A stretch of 64,000 bases of DNA, from the NCBI RefSeq assembly GCF_029870595.1, contig NZ_JAPDIR010000014.1:1-64000 (forward strand), written 5' to 3'. This DNA comes from Sphingomonas sp. CBMAI 2297 (lineage in GTDB: Bacteria; Pseudomonadota; Alphaproteobacteria; Sphingomonadales; Sphingomonadaceae). Positions within the stretch are counted from its first letter, which is position 1; each line of letters opens with the position of its first letter. Below the pieces are notes generated by a model, which had not been told where the DNA came from, made no database searches, and was given only the letters and a program-made list of their open reading frames with translations. Position numbers and translations under genes: made by a program. Shown piece by piece: positions 8,249-16,130 of the stretch.

Positions 8249-8998
8249 TCACACCCGCATGGCGAATGGGGTAAAATCAGTTCCCTTGTCGAACACGTCC
8301 ACGCCCTCGCGGCGCTTGAGGAAGCCGACGACGAGATAGGTGGCCGGCGTCAATATCACTTCCCATGCCACCTTGAGCGCCCATTGGGTGAAGAGCACCT
8401 GGACGACCAGCGTGGTGGTCCACCCCTCCGCGCCCAGAAAGGCGAGCGGATAGAAGATGAGGCTGTCGACGCCCTCGCCGGCGATCGTCGAGCCGATCGT
8501 GCGGGTCCACAGCATCTTGCCGTCGGTCAGGATCTTCATCCGGGCGAGGACATAGGAATTGACGAACTCGCCGGCCCAGAAGGCGCAGACCGAGGCGAGG
8601 ACGATGCGCGGCACCTGGCCGAAGATCGTCTGGTACGCGGCCTGGTTGCCCCAGCTCGGCGCCGGCGGCAGCGCCACGACCACCCAGGACATGAACGCCA
8701 TGAACAGCACCGCGGCGGTGCCCGCCCAGATCACCCGGCGGGCGCGGGCATAGCCATAGACCTCGGTCAGCACGTCGCCGATCACATAGGAGATCGGGAA
8801 GAACAGGATGCCGGCGCCGAACGGCCAATAGCCGTTGTAGAACGGCAGCCAGACCTGCGAGACCTTGCCCGCGCCGAGCACGTTCGAGAGCAGGATGATG
8901 GCGACGAAGGCGGCCATCACGAAGTCGTAGTAGCGGAAATGCCCGCCCCGCAGCGCGCTCGCGGCGACCTGCACCGGCTTTCCGTCCCCCTGGCTCAT
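8249..8998 (-). CDS. Queuosine precursor transporter (YhhQ/VUT family, DUF165)
   Basis: A 249-residue membrane protein with about six hydrophobic helices and the family hallmarks: YYDFVMAAFVAIILLSN in the first helix, FPISYVIGDVLTEVYGYARAR, FVNSYVLARMK and TIAGEGVDSLIFYPLAF. YhhQ-type proteins import the queuosine precursors preQ0/preQ1 used for tRNA wobble modification. It is transcribed away from the tRNA-Arg gene that begins 58 bp upstream. The N-terminal 20 residues are polar and not conserved-looking, so the exact start is uncertain. No other queuosine genes are seen in the window. Confidence 0.9.
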   Translation of the reverse strand: MSQGDGKPVQVAASALRGGHFRYYDFVMAAFVAIILLSNVLGAGKVSQVWLPFYNGYWPFGAGILFFPISYVIGDVLTEVYGYARARRVIWAGTAAVLFMAFMSWVVVALPPAPSWGNQAAYQTIFGQVPRIVLASVCAFWAGEFVNSYVLARMKILTDGKMLWTRTIGSTIAGEGVDSLIFYPLAFLGAEGWTTTLVVQVLFTQWALKVAWEVILTPATYLVVGFLKRREGVDVFDKGTDFTPFAMRV

Positions 8999-9056
8999 GC
9001 AAGGAGTATGATCCCGGTTCCGCTGCCGTGCAATCCACGCTAGGGCAACGCTGCGC

Positions 9057-9133
9057 GCGCCCGTAGCTCAGTTGGATAGAGCACGTGCCTTCTAAGCTCG
9101 TGGTCGCTGGTTCGAATCCAGCCGGGCGCGCCA
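9057..9133 (+). tRNA. tRNA-Arg (anticodon UCU)
   Basis: A 77-nt cloverleaf can be drawn by hand: acceptor GCGCCCG/CGGGCGC, D-stem GCTC/GAGC, anticodon loop CTTCTAA with TCT at 9091-9093, T-arm GCTGG-TTCGAAT-CCAGC, and an encoded CCA at 9131-9133. The anticodon stem CGTGC/GCTCG has one U-U mismatch. The anticodon reads AGA/AGG codons, rare in high-GC genomes. Its 3' end is repeated downstream. Confidence 0.92.
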
Positions 9134-9314
9134 TTTCTTGTTCTGGAACCTCGCATGAACTCGGGCGCGCGTTCGCGCTTGCGAACCCTGGCGGGTTCGA
9201 TGTCACTCCCTTTCGGGCGCGCCATTTCTTGTTCCGGAACCTCGCATGAGCTCGGGCGCGCGTTCGCGCTTGCGAACCCTGGCGGGTTCGATGCCGCTCC
9301 CTTCGGGTGCGCCA
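9123..9314 (+). repeat. Tandem tRNA-3'-end-like repeat (period 90-91 bp)
   Basis: The acceptor end of the tRNA, CGGGCGCGCCA, recurs at about 9214-9224 and, as CGGGTGCGCCA, at 9304-9314. Each recurrence closes a 90-91 bp unit that is nearly identical between copies. A unit contains the hairpin GTTCGC-GCTT-GCGAAC, the overlapping hairpin GAACCC-TGGC-GGGTTC, and a GGGTTCGATG T-loop-like sequence before the acceptor end. The array looks like degenerate tRNA 3' halves copied behind the tRNA gene. Confidence 0.8.
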
Positions 9315-9706
9315 GCCTTTCGCGGACGCCGGATCGCCGCGCCTGCAAAAACTTTGTCCGGATACGCGCAATCCCCCGTCTCCTCCTGTGAAGGCGTGCG
9401 CGCGCGCCGGCATCGGGACGACATGGAAGGGAACCGAGCATCGCCTGCCTGCCCATGGCCCCATGCCCAAAGAAAATTGTTTACCAGAACATCGCCCTAT
9501 TCACGTCGATAAAACCACAAACAAACGCATCTCTTCAAACAAAATTAACGATCATACCCGGAAACAGAAATATTTATTTCACAATATATCCAAATAATTC
9601 TCCACGCGAATCGCTTGAAAAATGAGGATTTACTTTCACAATTCTATGGATTGTGGAGGTAGATGGCGATGCGCAACGTAAGAAACACCATATAACGGGA
9701 GATTGT
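9315..9706. promoter_or_regulatory. Gene-free stretch with an AT-rich promoter region and an inverted repeat
   Basis: No gene is supported between the tRNA repeats and 9707. From about 9470 to 9660 the sequence is markedly AT-rich compared with its surroundings. CACAAT (9637-9642) and ATTGTG (9650-9655) form an inverted repeat with a 7-bp spacer, 52 bp before the NPP1 start, and may be an operator. A GGGAG ribosome site lies at 9697-9701. Confidence 0.5.
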
Positions 9707-10615
9707 ATGGAAAACCAACTTCAGACGCTGAACGGATCGCATGAAGACAGGCAGGGCGCGCGCATGGGCTTCGGCGCGCTGCCTGTCCGCTCCCTCGCCA
9801 TCGCCGCGTTCGGGGCGCTCATGACGCTGCTGCCGCAAGCGGCGCAGGCCCAGGGCTGGCCGGCGCCGGTCGCGCCGCTGCCGGAACTGGCCACCGCGCT
9901 CGACAAGCGCTTCCAGCCGGCGATCGACTTCGACACCGACGTCTGCTTCAACGTGCCGGCGGTCAATGCCGCGGGCGCGATCAGCGCGGGCGCGTCGACC
10001 TATGCGACCCGGCCGCCGGCGTCGTGCCGCAACCCCAGCTACCGGACGACGAGCAACGTCTATGTGCGCGCCCGCTGCAACAACGGCTATTGCGCCCGCG
10101 TCTACAGCTATTTCTGGCAGTCGGACTTCTCGCACGCCTATGACTGGGAATCGATCATCGTCTGGACGACCGACCAGGGCACCAGCAGCACCGTGGTCGG
10201 CGTCACGCGTGGCGATCATGGCGGCTGGGAAACCCGCGCCACCAGCGGCGGCCAGCTGCGCTTCCAGAGCGATTCGACCGGCCAGCACGTCAAGATGGTC
10301 TATCACTACGAGACCTGGGGCTTCTCGCACCTGTGGCGCTTCTCGAAGACCGACAATGGCGACGAGCCGCCCGAGAACGGCACCGGCCAGTGGCTGATCC
10401 AGCCGCTGATCAGCTGGAACGGCTATCCCTCGGCCAGCGTCCGCAACGCGATCTCCAACTATAATTTCGGCAGCGGCAATTTCGACAACAAGGACGCCCG
10501 CTTCTCGGGCGTGCTCGCCGCCACGGTGAACACCAGCATCACGCCGGGGTTCAACCCCAATCTGGATTCGGGACCGAACTCGCCGGGCTGCCCGGCCGGC
10601 TCGACCATCTGCTGA
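9707..10615 (+). CDS. NPP1/NLP-family (necrosis-inducing-like) secreted protein
   Basis: A 302-residue protein with a long N-terminal region, a signal-peptide-like helix (about residues 30-48, ending PQAAQA) and a mature part resembling NPP1. NLP proteins carry the heptapeptide GHRHDWE; here SHAYDWE occupies that place (about residues 142-148) and is followed by SIIVWTTD, as the family's VVVW segment follows its heptapeptide. Family features also include the preceding aromatic strand (RVYSYFWQSDF) and cysteine pairs. NLPs bind plant sphingolipids and lyse cells, but many microbial ones are non-toxic, and loss of the first His here may remove activity. A perfect 15-bp hairpin follows the gene. 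Confidence 0.72.
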   Translation: MENQLQTLNGSHEDRQGARMGFGALPVRSLAIAAFGALMTLLPQAAQAQGWPAPVAPLPELATALDKRFQPAIDFDTDVCFNVPAVNAAGAISAGASTYATRPPASCRNPSYRTTSNVYVRARCNNGYCARVYSYFWQSDFSHAYDWESIIVWTTDQGTSSTVVGVTRGDHGGWETRATSGGQLRFQSDSTGQHVKMVYHYETWGFSHLWRFSKTDNGDEPPENGTGQWLIQPLISWNGYPSASVRNAISNYNFGSGNFDNKDARFSGVLAATVNTSITPGFNPNLDSGPNSPGCPAGSTIC

Positions 10616-10620
10616 CCGAC

Positions 10621-10659
10621 TCCGCCCCGCGCCGCCATATTCCCGCGGCGCGGGGCGGA
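10621..10659. terminator. Perfect 15-bp hairpin after the NPP1 gene
   Basis: TCCGCCCCGCGCCGC (10621-10635) is exactly complementary to 10645-10659, with a 9-nt loop. There is no T-run after it, so it may act as a Rho-assisted terminator or an RNA 3' stabiliser. It begins 5 nt after the NPP1 stop codon. Confidence 0.6.
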
Positions 10660-10689
10660 ACCCGGCGAGGCTCCGTCATCGAGGTGCGC

Positions 10690-11172
10690 ATGGCAAAGAA
10701 TCGCAAGGCCGCGCGGCGGGCGCTCGTGCTGGGCGGCATCGCCGCGATCGTCGCGAGCGGCGCCTGGCTCGTCCAGCGCGGCGCGGACGGCGCGGACAGG
10801 CCCGTCGAGGGCCTGGTGCGCGTGGACATGCCGGCCATGACGGCGAGCAGCCCGCCATCGGCGGCGCTCCCCGCGGCGCACCTTCCGGCCCTGCCGGACA
10901 AGGTTATCGCCCATGTCCGCCAGGCCTATCCGCTGCTCACCGAAGTCGATTTCCGCTGCGATGCCGGCGGCTGCGCCGTGACCGCGACGATACCGCCGCC
11001 CACCGGCGACGCCTTCCTGAAGCAGCGGCAGGAAATGCTGCTCGGCGGCCTGGCCCGGACAGTCGCGGCGGACGGCTACACCATGCTCGGCCCGGTCCAG
11101 ATGGACGAGGTCGCGTTCAACGTCTTCCGCATCCGCGCAGCGGTGGCGCAGGCGCGCGGGCAGGTCCGATAG
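10690..11172 (+). CDS. Hypothetical single-pass membrane protein
   Basis: A 160-residue protein of unknown function. A short basic N terminus (MAKNRKAARR) precedes one hydrophobic helix (ALVLGGIAAIVASGAWLV), so it is probably anchored with the rest in the periplasm. The periplasmic part has two cysteines close together (FRCDAGGCAV), likely a disulphide, and ends in a compact alpha/beta segment (YTMLGPVQMDEVAFNVFRIR). The ATG at 10690 is preferred because GAGG lies 5 nt upstream; a GTG at 10684 is also in frame. It may be co-transcribed with the NPP1 gene ahead of it. Confidence 0.65.
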   Translation: MAKNRKAARRALVLGGIAAIVASGAWLVQRGADGADRPVEGLVRVDMPAMTASSPPSAALPAAHLPALPDKVIAHVRQAYPLLTEVDFRCDAGGCAVTATIPPPTGDAFLKQRQEMLLGGLARTVAADGYTMLGPVQMDEVAFNVFRIRAAVAQARGQVR

Positions 11173-11228
11173 GCCGGGCCGGGCGGCGCGCCGCCGACCG
11201 ACGGGAACGGCCGAACAGGAGCGCCAAA

Positions 11229-11257
11229 ACGGGCGCCCCGGCAAGCAAGGCGCCCGT
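11229..11257. terminator. Hairpin between convergent genes
   Basis: ACGGGCGCC (11229-11237) pairs with GGCGCCCGT (11249-11257). It lies in the 263-bp gap between the plus-strand gene ending at 11172 and the minus-strand gene ending at 11436 and may terminate transcription from either side. Nothing else is seen in the gap. Confidence 0.45.
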
Positions 11258-11435
11258 CAGGCACCGGCACGGGCGTCGATCCGGTCCGGCACAGGGATGT
11301 ATGCCGGCGCAACTGTCGGGTTCAGGTCGCGCCGGCACGCTGGCCCTGTGGCCGGGCGTGCCGGGCATGACGAGGCGGGTGCGACGTAGGACGAAGATCG
11401 AGCGACGAACCCGGTTCGCCGCCGATCGGCAGAAA

Positions 11436-11666
11436 TTACTTCTTGCCGCCGCGCCAGTAGAGCAGGCCGGCGACGATCGCCGCCGAGCCGATGCCGATCG
11501 CGGCGCCCATGCCGATCTGCTTGGCATCGGGCTTCCAGCGCTTCCTGGCCTCGGCAATGTCCTTGACGGCCTGCAGCGCCTCGCTCCCCTCGTGGTGATC
11601 GTGCGACGCCTCCTCGACCGGGTGGGGCGACTGGGCATCCTCGGGCAGTGGCGGCTTCTTGCTCAT
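11436..11666 (-). CDS. Small tail-anchored membrane protein, hypothetical
   Basis: A 76-residue protein with a soluble, His/Glu-rich N terminus (EEASHDHHEGSEALQAVKDI), a basic stretch (EARKRWKPDAKQ) and one C-terminal hydrophobic helix (IGMGAAIGIGSAAIVAGLLYW) ending in basic residues. It is probably a C-terminally anchored inner-membrane protein. The His/Asp/Glu cluster could bind metal, but this is speculation. The gene is divergent from the aminotransferase at 11752 across 85 bp. No family is recognised. Confidence 0.7.
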   Translation of the reverse strand: MSKKPPLPEDAQSPHPVEEASHDHHEGSEALQAVKDIAEARKRWKPDAKQIGMGAAIGIGSAAIVAGLLYWRGGKK

Positions 11667-11751
11667 GGTCTTCCTCTATTGGCGCAAGCCTGAACGTCAG
11701 GCTAATGCGGCGGTTGCACCCAAAGATGCAAGCCGCCACAAGCTCGGCCCC

Positions 11752-12912
11752 ATGAACCCGCTCTACGCCCGGATGGGCACCACCATCTTCGAAGCCATGT
11801 CCGCCCGCGCGCGCGCGACCGGGGCGATCAACCTGGGCCAGGGCTTCGCCGACGGGCGCGGGCCGGAGGCGGTGCTGGAGGCCGCGGCCAGGGCTGTGGT
11901 GGAACGGTCGAACCAATATCCGCCGATGCTCGGCCTGCCCGAGCTGCGCCATGCGGTGGCGGACCATTATGCCCGCCACCAGGGGCTCAACCTGACGGCG
12001 GAGGAAGTGGTGGTAACCTCCGGCGCGACCGAGGCGCTGGCCGCCGCGATCTTCGCCTGCGTCTCCCCCGGCGACGAGGTGATCTGCTTCCAGCCGCTCT
12101 ACGACGCCTATGTGCCGCTGATCCGCCAGGCCGGCGGCGTGCCGAAATTCGTGCGCCTCCAGCCGCCCGAATGGAAGATCGACCGGGCGGCGCTGGAAGC
12201 CGCGGTGTCGAGCCGGACGCGCGCGCTGATCCTCAACAACCCGCTCAATCCCGCCGCGACCATGTGCGGCGCGGACGCGCTGGCGATGCTCGCCGATTTC
12301 TGCGTCGCGCACGACCTGATCGCGATCTGCGACGAGGTATGGGAGCATGTCACCTTCGACGGCGCCCGCCACCTGCCGCTGATCGGCTTCCCCGGCATGC
12401 GCGAGCGCACGGTGAAGATCGGCTCGGCCGGCAAGATCTTCGCGCTGACCGGCTTCAAGGTCGGATGGATGTGCGCCGCCCCCGCCATCGCCCGCGTGCT
12501 TTCCAAGGCGCATCAGTTCCTCACCTTCACCACGCCGCCCAACCTGCAATGGGCGGTCGCCGAGGGGCTCGCCACCCAGGACGGCTGGGTGCAGGAGGCC
12601 CGCCACCGCTTCCAGCACGGCCGCGACCGGCTGCGCGCCGGGCTCGCCGCCGCCGGCTTCGCGGTGCTGCCGAGCGCGGCGACCTATTTCCTCTCGGTCG
12701 ACCTCGCCGCCTCGGGCATCGCCCTGGACGATGTCGCCTTCGCCAACCGGCTGATCGACGAGGCCGGCGTCGCCTGCATCCCCGTCTCGGCCTTTTATGC
12801 CGAGCAGCCGGTGACCAGCGTGGCGCGCTTCTGCTTCGTCAAGGAAGACGCCACGCTCGACGCCGCGATCGCCCGAATCGCCGAGGCCCGGGAACGGCTG
12901 GCCAGCGGCTGA
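11752..12912 (+). CDS. PLP-dependent aminotransferase class I (YbdL/kynurenine-aminotransferase-like)
   Basis: A 386-residue fold-type I aminotransferase. It has INLGQGFADGRGPEAV, YPPMLGLPELRHAVADHY, ILNNPLNPAATM, an Asp-containing CDEVWEHVTF and the PLP lysine in SAGKIFALTGFKVGW. That last motif (SxGKxFxxTGxKVGW) is shared by YbdL methionine aminotransferase and kynurenine aminotransferases. The methionine-salvage operon mtnBDCA lies about 0.9 kb away and makes 4-methylthio-2-oxobutyrate, so this enzyme may supply the missing last transamination to methionine. That role is inference; broader amino-acid transamination is possible. The ATG at 11752 gives the usual family N terminus. Confidence 0.85.
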   Translation: MNPLYARMGTTIFEAMSARARATGAINLGQGFADGRGPEAVLEAAARAVVERSNQYPPMLGLPELRHAVADHYARHQGLNLTAEEVVVTSGATEALAAAIFACVSPGDEVICFQPLYDAYVPLIRQAGGVPKFVRLQPPEWKIDRAALEAAVSSRTRALILNNPLNPAATMCGADALAMLADFCVAHDLIAICDEVWEHVTFDGARHLPLIGFPGMRERTVKIGSAGKIFALTGFKVGWMCAAPAIARVLSKAHQFLTFTTPPNLQWAVAEGLATQDGWVQEARHRFQHGRDRLRAGLAAAGFAVLPSAATYFLSVDLAASGIALDDVAFANRLIDEAGVACIPVSAFYAEQPVTSVARFCFVKEDATLDAAIARIAEARERLASG

Positions 12913-13025
12913 CCGGCCGGCGGCGGGGCGGTTCACCCACGGAACGGCCCGCTTCGCCGTGCGGCGTGCAACTCGTCTCGTTTCCGGCACGTTCGCCGCG
13001 CCGCGGGACAGATTGGAGTTGTACC

Positions 13026-13721
13026 ATGCGTAACATCAAGTTCCTGATGCGCGGCGCGGCGGTGACCGCGCTGCTCGTCGCGACCCCGTCGCTCGCCCAG
13101 AGCCGCATCGACCGGGCGCGCACCGCCGTGACCGAGGCCACCGCCAAGGTGGAGGCGGCGCAGACCGCCGGTGCCCAGACCTATGCCGGCGAGACCATGG
13201 CCAAGGCCGAGGAGGCGCTGCGCGTCGCCAAGGACCAGCTGGCGCGCGACCATCGCGATTCGACGATCAACGAAGCGCGCCGCGCCTCGGGCCTGGCCGA
13301 CCAGGCACTGGCCGAGGCCGAGCGCAACAAGGACGCGCGCATGGCGGCCGAGCGCGACGCACGCCGTGATGCGCAGGCCGCGGCGGCCTCGGCTTCGGCG
13401 GACGCGGCGGCGGAGGCCAGCCAGCGCGCGGCCGCGCAAGATGCCGCGGCGGTGGCCCAGGGCAATGCGGCGGCGGCGAACGCCCGTGCCGACATGGCCG
13501 CCCAGGCGGCGCAATCGGCGGCGGCGGATGCGGCGGCGGTGCGCGCCGCGGCGGCCCAGCCGGTCGCGACCACGATCGAGACCACCACGACCCAGCCGGC
13601 GGCGCGCAAGACGACGACGGTGCGGAAGGCGCCGGTGCGCAGGACCACCAGCACCACCGTGTCGCGCCCGGCCGCGGCATCGACCACCACGACCACCACG
13701 GTGAAGACCGAGCCGCGCTGA
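13026..13721 (+). CDS. Exported Ala-rich coiled-coil protein (DUF4398-like)
   Basis: A 231-residue protein with a Sec signal peptide (about residues 1-24, ATPSLAQ) followed by a DUF4398-like helical region (RIDRARTAVTEATAKVEAAQ, YAGETMAKAEEALRVAKDQL). A long Ala-rich heptad-like segment suggests an extended coiled coil in the periplasm. The last 50 residues are low complexity, rich in Thr, Pro and Arg (TTTTQPAARKTTTVRKA), resembling a flexible or peptidoglycan-associated linker. The start at 13026 follows GGAGTTGTACC. The function is unknown; related proteins often sit beside OmpA-like envelope proteins. Confidence 0.75.
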   Translation: MRNIKFLMRGAAVTALLVATPSLAQSRIDRARTAVTEATAKVEAAQTAGAQTYAGETMAKAEEALRVAKDQLARDHRDSTINEARRASGLADQALAEAERNKDARMAAERDARRDAQAAAASASADAAAEASQRAAAQDAAAVAQGNAAAANARADMAAQAAQSAAADAAAVRAAAAQPVATTIETTTTQPAARKTTTVRKAPVRRTTSTTVSRPAAASTTTTTTVKTEPR

Positions 13722-13748
13722 GGCGGAGTCCTGCGATCAAGGGCGATG

Positions 13749-13780
13749 GCGCGAGGCACGCATTCCGCGCCGCCTCGCGC
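13749..13780. terminator. Hairpin between convergent transcription units
   Basis: GCGCGAGGC (13749-13757) pairs with GCCTCGCGC (13772-13780) in the 67-bp gap between the coiled-coil gene and the end of mtnA. It is a plausible bidirectional terminator, without a T-run. Confidence 0.5.
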
Positions 13781-13788
13781 GCCCGGGG

Positions 13789-14835
13789 TCAGATCCTGTC
13801 CAGCACCCCGCGCTCGGTGATGTAGCCCGTCACCAGCCGCGCGGGGGTCACGTCGAATGCTGGATTGGCGGCGGGGGAGTCGGTGACACGGACAGTTCCG
13901 ATTTCCCCGCTTGCCCCCGGCCCGCTCAGCCGGGTCAGCTCCTCGGCGCTGCGCTCCTCGATCGGGATGTCGGCGCCGCTCTCGGTGTTCGGGTCGAACG
14001 TGGTGTAGGGCAGCGCGACATAGAAGGGCACATCATTGTCGTGCGCGGCGAGCGCCTTCAGATAGGTGCCGATCTTGTTGCAGACATCGCCGTTGCGGGT
14101 AACGCGATCGGTGCCGACCACCACCGCGTCGACCTGCCCCTTCATCATCAGCAGGCCGCCGGCATTGTCGGCGATCACCGTGTGCGGCACGCCGTGGTTG
14201 CGCAGCTCGAACGCGGTCAGCAGCGCGCCCTGATTGCGCGGGCGCGTCTCGTCCACCCAGACATGGACCGGGATGCCGGCATCGTGCGCGAGATAGATCG
14301 GCGCGGTGGCGGTGCCGTAATCGACCGTGGCGAGCCAGCCTGCGTTGCAATGGGTGAGGATGTTGAGCGGGCGATCGGGATTGCGCGCATGGAGTTCGCG
14401 GAACAGCTCCAGGCCATGCTCGCCGATCGCGCGGCAGAGCCCGGCATCCTCGTCGCAGATTTCGTCGGCGCGCCGGAACGCCGCCGCCGCCCGCTCGCCC
14501 TCGGGCAGCTCGGCGACCGCCGCGCGAACCGCGTCGAGCGCCCAGCGCAGGTTGATCGCGGTCGGGCGCGTCTCGAACAGCGTCTCGTACGCCGCCTGGA
14601 GGTTCGCGTCGCCGGGATCGGCCGCGAGCGCCATCGCATAGCCATAGGCGGCGGTGGCGCCGATCATCGGCGCGCCGCGCGTCCACATCTCGCGGATCGC
14701 CACCGCGGCGGCATCGACGTCGCGCAGTTCGACCCATTGCACTTCCCAGGGAAGCTTGCGCTGGTCGAGGATGACCACGCCCCTGCCGTCTTCGGTGCGG
14801 CGGATCGAGCGCGTGGGACGGCCTTCGAGGATCAT
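13789..14835 (-). CDS. mtnA: S-methyl-5-thioribose-1-phosphate isomerase
   Basis: A 348-residue enzyme converting 5-methylthioribose-1-phosphate to 5-methylthioribulose-1-phosphate. The signature segments are LPWEVQWVELRD, TRGAPMIGATAAYG, the catalytic Cys in ILTHCNAGWLAT and the catalytic Asp in VVVGTDRVTRNGDVCNKIGTY, with ENTESGADIPIEER-like (NTESGADIPIEER) near the end. It is the last gene of a four-gene minus-strand operon; its ATG overlaps the mtnC stop by 4 nt. It is related to eIF2B-like proteins, but the length and motifs favour MtnA. Cytosolic. Confidence 0.95.
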   Translation of the reverse strand: MILEGRPTRSIRRTEDGRGVVILDQRKLPWEVQWVELRDVDAAAVAIREMWTRGAPMIGATAAYGYAMALAADPGDANLQAAYETLFETRPTAINLRWALDAVRAAVAELPEGERAAAAFRRADEICDEDAGLCRAIGEHGLELFRELHARNPDRPLNILTHCNAGWLATVDYGTATAPIYLAHDAGIPVHVWVDETRPRNQGALLTAFELRNHGVPHTVIADNAGGLLMMKGQVDAVVVGTDRVTRNGDVCNKIGTYLKALAAHDNDVPFYVALPYTTFDPNTESGADIPIEERSAEELTRLSGPGASGEIGTVRVTDSPAANPAFDVTPARLVTGYITERGVLDRI

Positions 14836-15470
14836 GGGAGCACTTCCGCCAGAGAATGGATGTCGGCCGGGCCGCCTTCGCGGTCGATCAGCAGCGCCTG
14901 GAGCCCCGCCTCGTGCGCGGCATCGACTTCGGCGGCCATGTCCGAGACGAACAGCAGCTCGGAAGGCGCGAGATCGAGGGCGTCGACGATCCTGGAATAG
15001 GAATCGCTGTCGCGCTTGGGGCCGGTGGTCGTGTCGAAATAGCGGCTGAGGAACGGCGTCAGGTCGCCGGCGATCGAATGGCCGAAGATCAGCTTCTGCG
15101 CGGCGATCGAGCCGGAGGAATAGATGTTCACCGTGAGGCCGGCTGCCGTCCAGCGGCGCAGCGCCTCGGGCGTGTCGGGATAGACATGCCCCTTGAGCTC
15201 GCCATCGGCATAGCCCCGGGCCCAGATCAGGCCCTGGAGCGTCTTGAGCGGGGTTTCCTTGCGATCCTCGTCGATCCACGCGAGCAGCGTGGCGACGGGA
15301 TCGTCGCCCGGCACCTGGGCCAGGATCGGCGCGGCGACTTCGGGATTGTTCGCAACGAATTCCGCCAGATGCTTGCGCGCATAGGGGAAAAGCTCGTCGG
15401 CGACGAAGCTGATGCTGCTCGTCGTGCCTTCGATGTCGAGGAGGATGGCCTTGGGTGGAGTGTGGGTCAT
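14832..15470 (-). CDS. mtnC: Enolase-phosphatase E1 (2,3-diketo-5-methylthiopentyl-1-phosphate enolase-phosphatase)
   Basis: A 212-residue HAD-superfamily enzyme that enolises and dephosphorylates diketo-methylthiopentyl phosphate to give acireductone. The first HAD motif is the E1-type LLDIEGTTSSISFV, motif II is NIYSSGSIAAQKLIFGHS, and the Lys/acid motifs are in TTGPKRDSDSYSRI and LFVSDMAAEVDAA. It overlaps mtnA by 4 nt. A 117-bp spacer holding a palindromic repeat separates it from mtnD upstream, so expression of mtnC and mtnA may differ from that of mtnBD. Confidence 0.95.
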   Translation of the reverse strand: MTHTPPKAILLDIEGTTSSISFVADELFPYARKHLAEFVANNPEVAAPILAQVPGDDPVATLLAWIDEDRKETPLKTLQGLIWARGYADGELKGHVYPDTPEALRRWTAAGLTVNIYSSGSIAAQKLIFGHSIAGDLTPFLSRYFDTTTGPKRDSDSYSRIVDALDLAPSELLFVSDMAAEVDAAHEAGLQALLIDREGGPADIHSLAEVLP

Positions 15471-15495
15471 TCTTCTTTCGTCCCCCCGCCCCTTT

Positions 15496-15578
15496 CGTCA
15501 TCCCCGCGCAGGCGGGGATCCAGGATAGCAGAGCGACGTCCTTCACGACTCTGGATCCCCGCCTGCGCGGGGATGACG
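15496..15578. repeat. Palindromic REP-like repeat inside the mtn operon
   Basis: A unit CGTCATCCCCGCGCAGGCGG... (from 15496) faces its reverse complement (15551-15578), with about 27 bp between them, so the RNA could form a long hairpin. It is the same family as the repeat at 34-166. It lies between mtnD and mtnC and may partly terminate or stabilise the transcript. Confidence 0.85.
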
Positions 15579-15587
15579 GTGGTTGGC

Positions 15588-16130
15588 TCAGGCCGGCTCG
15601 TGCCGGGGGAAGCGGTCCGCAATGGCGTCGCCGGTGAAGTTGGCGATCCAGCCGTCCGCATTGGTGAACAGGCGGATCGCGGTGAAGCGCGGGCTCGGCC
15701 CCATGTCGAACCAGTGGCGGGTGCCGGCCGGAACCGAGATCAGGTCGCCTTCCTCGCACAGCACGGCATAGATCCTCTCGCCTTCGCGCAGGGTGAACAG
15801 CCCCTCGCCCTCGACGAAGAAGCGGACCTCATCCTCCGAATGGCGATGCTCGGAAAGGAACTTGGTGCGCAGGGCACCCTTTTCGGGATGATCGGGCACC
15901 ATGCGGATCACGTCGACGGACTGGTAGCCCTTCTCGGCCTTGAGCCGCTCGACCTCGGGGGCGAAGGCCTCGAGCACTTCGTCCTGCCCGGCATCGGCGG
16001 CGAGCGGGCGCGAGGGCCATTGCTCGAAGCGGACGCCGATCCCGCCGAGCGCGGCGGCGATGTCGCCGGCATCGCGCGTATCGGTGAGCGGCGCGCCGCC
16101 CGCCTCGTCGAAGACCCTGAGATGCGTCAT
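15588..16130 (-). CDS. mtnD: Acireductone dioxygenase
   Basis: A 180-residue cupin-fold metalloenzyme. With Fe it cleaves acireductone to 4-methylthio-2-oxobutyrate and formate; with Ni it makes methylthiopropionate. The metal ligands are visible in EHRHSEDEVRFFVEGEG (His, His, Glu) and PAGTRHWFDMG (His). The start at 16130 is chosen because its ATG overlaps the mtnB stop by 4 nt (ATGA). The C terminus ends just before the palindromic repeat. Cytosolic, part of methionine salvage. Confidence 0.95.
   Translation of the reverse strand: MTHLRVFDEAGGAPLTDTRDAGDIAAALGGIGVRFEQWPSRPLAADAGQDEVLEAFAPEVERLKAEKGYQSVDVIRMVPDHPEKGALRTKFLSEHRHSEDEVRFFVEGEGLFTLREGERIYAVLCEEGDLISVPAGTRHWFDMGPSPRFTAIRLFTNADGWIANFTGDAIADRFPRHEPA

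Noticed and set aside
7376..9043. Long open frame on the plus strand (555 codons) across the hydrolase and queuosine-transporter genes
   Set aside because: It is antisense to two well-supported genes, has no domain, and its His/Arg/Gly-rich composition is typical of shadow frames in high-GC DNA.
9057..9133. tRNA-Arg as the integration site of the island
   Set aside because: The island's ends at 35.3 and 58.0 kb are far away and carry their own direct repeat; no copy of the tRNA end is found there.
9040..9456. Minus-strand frame with a GWIRTSDHELRRHVLYPTELRA-like peptide (cited in part: DHELRRHVLYPTELRA)
   Set aside because: This is a translation of the antisense of tRNA-Arg and its repeats, a common false protein in annotations.
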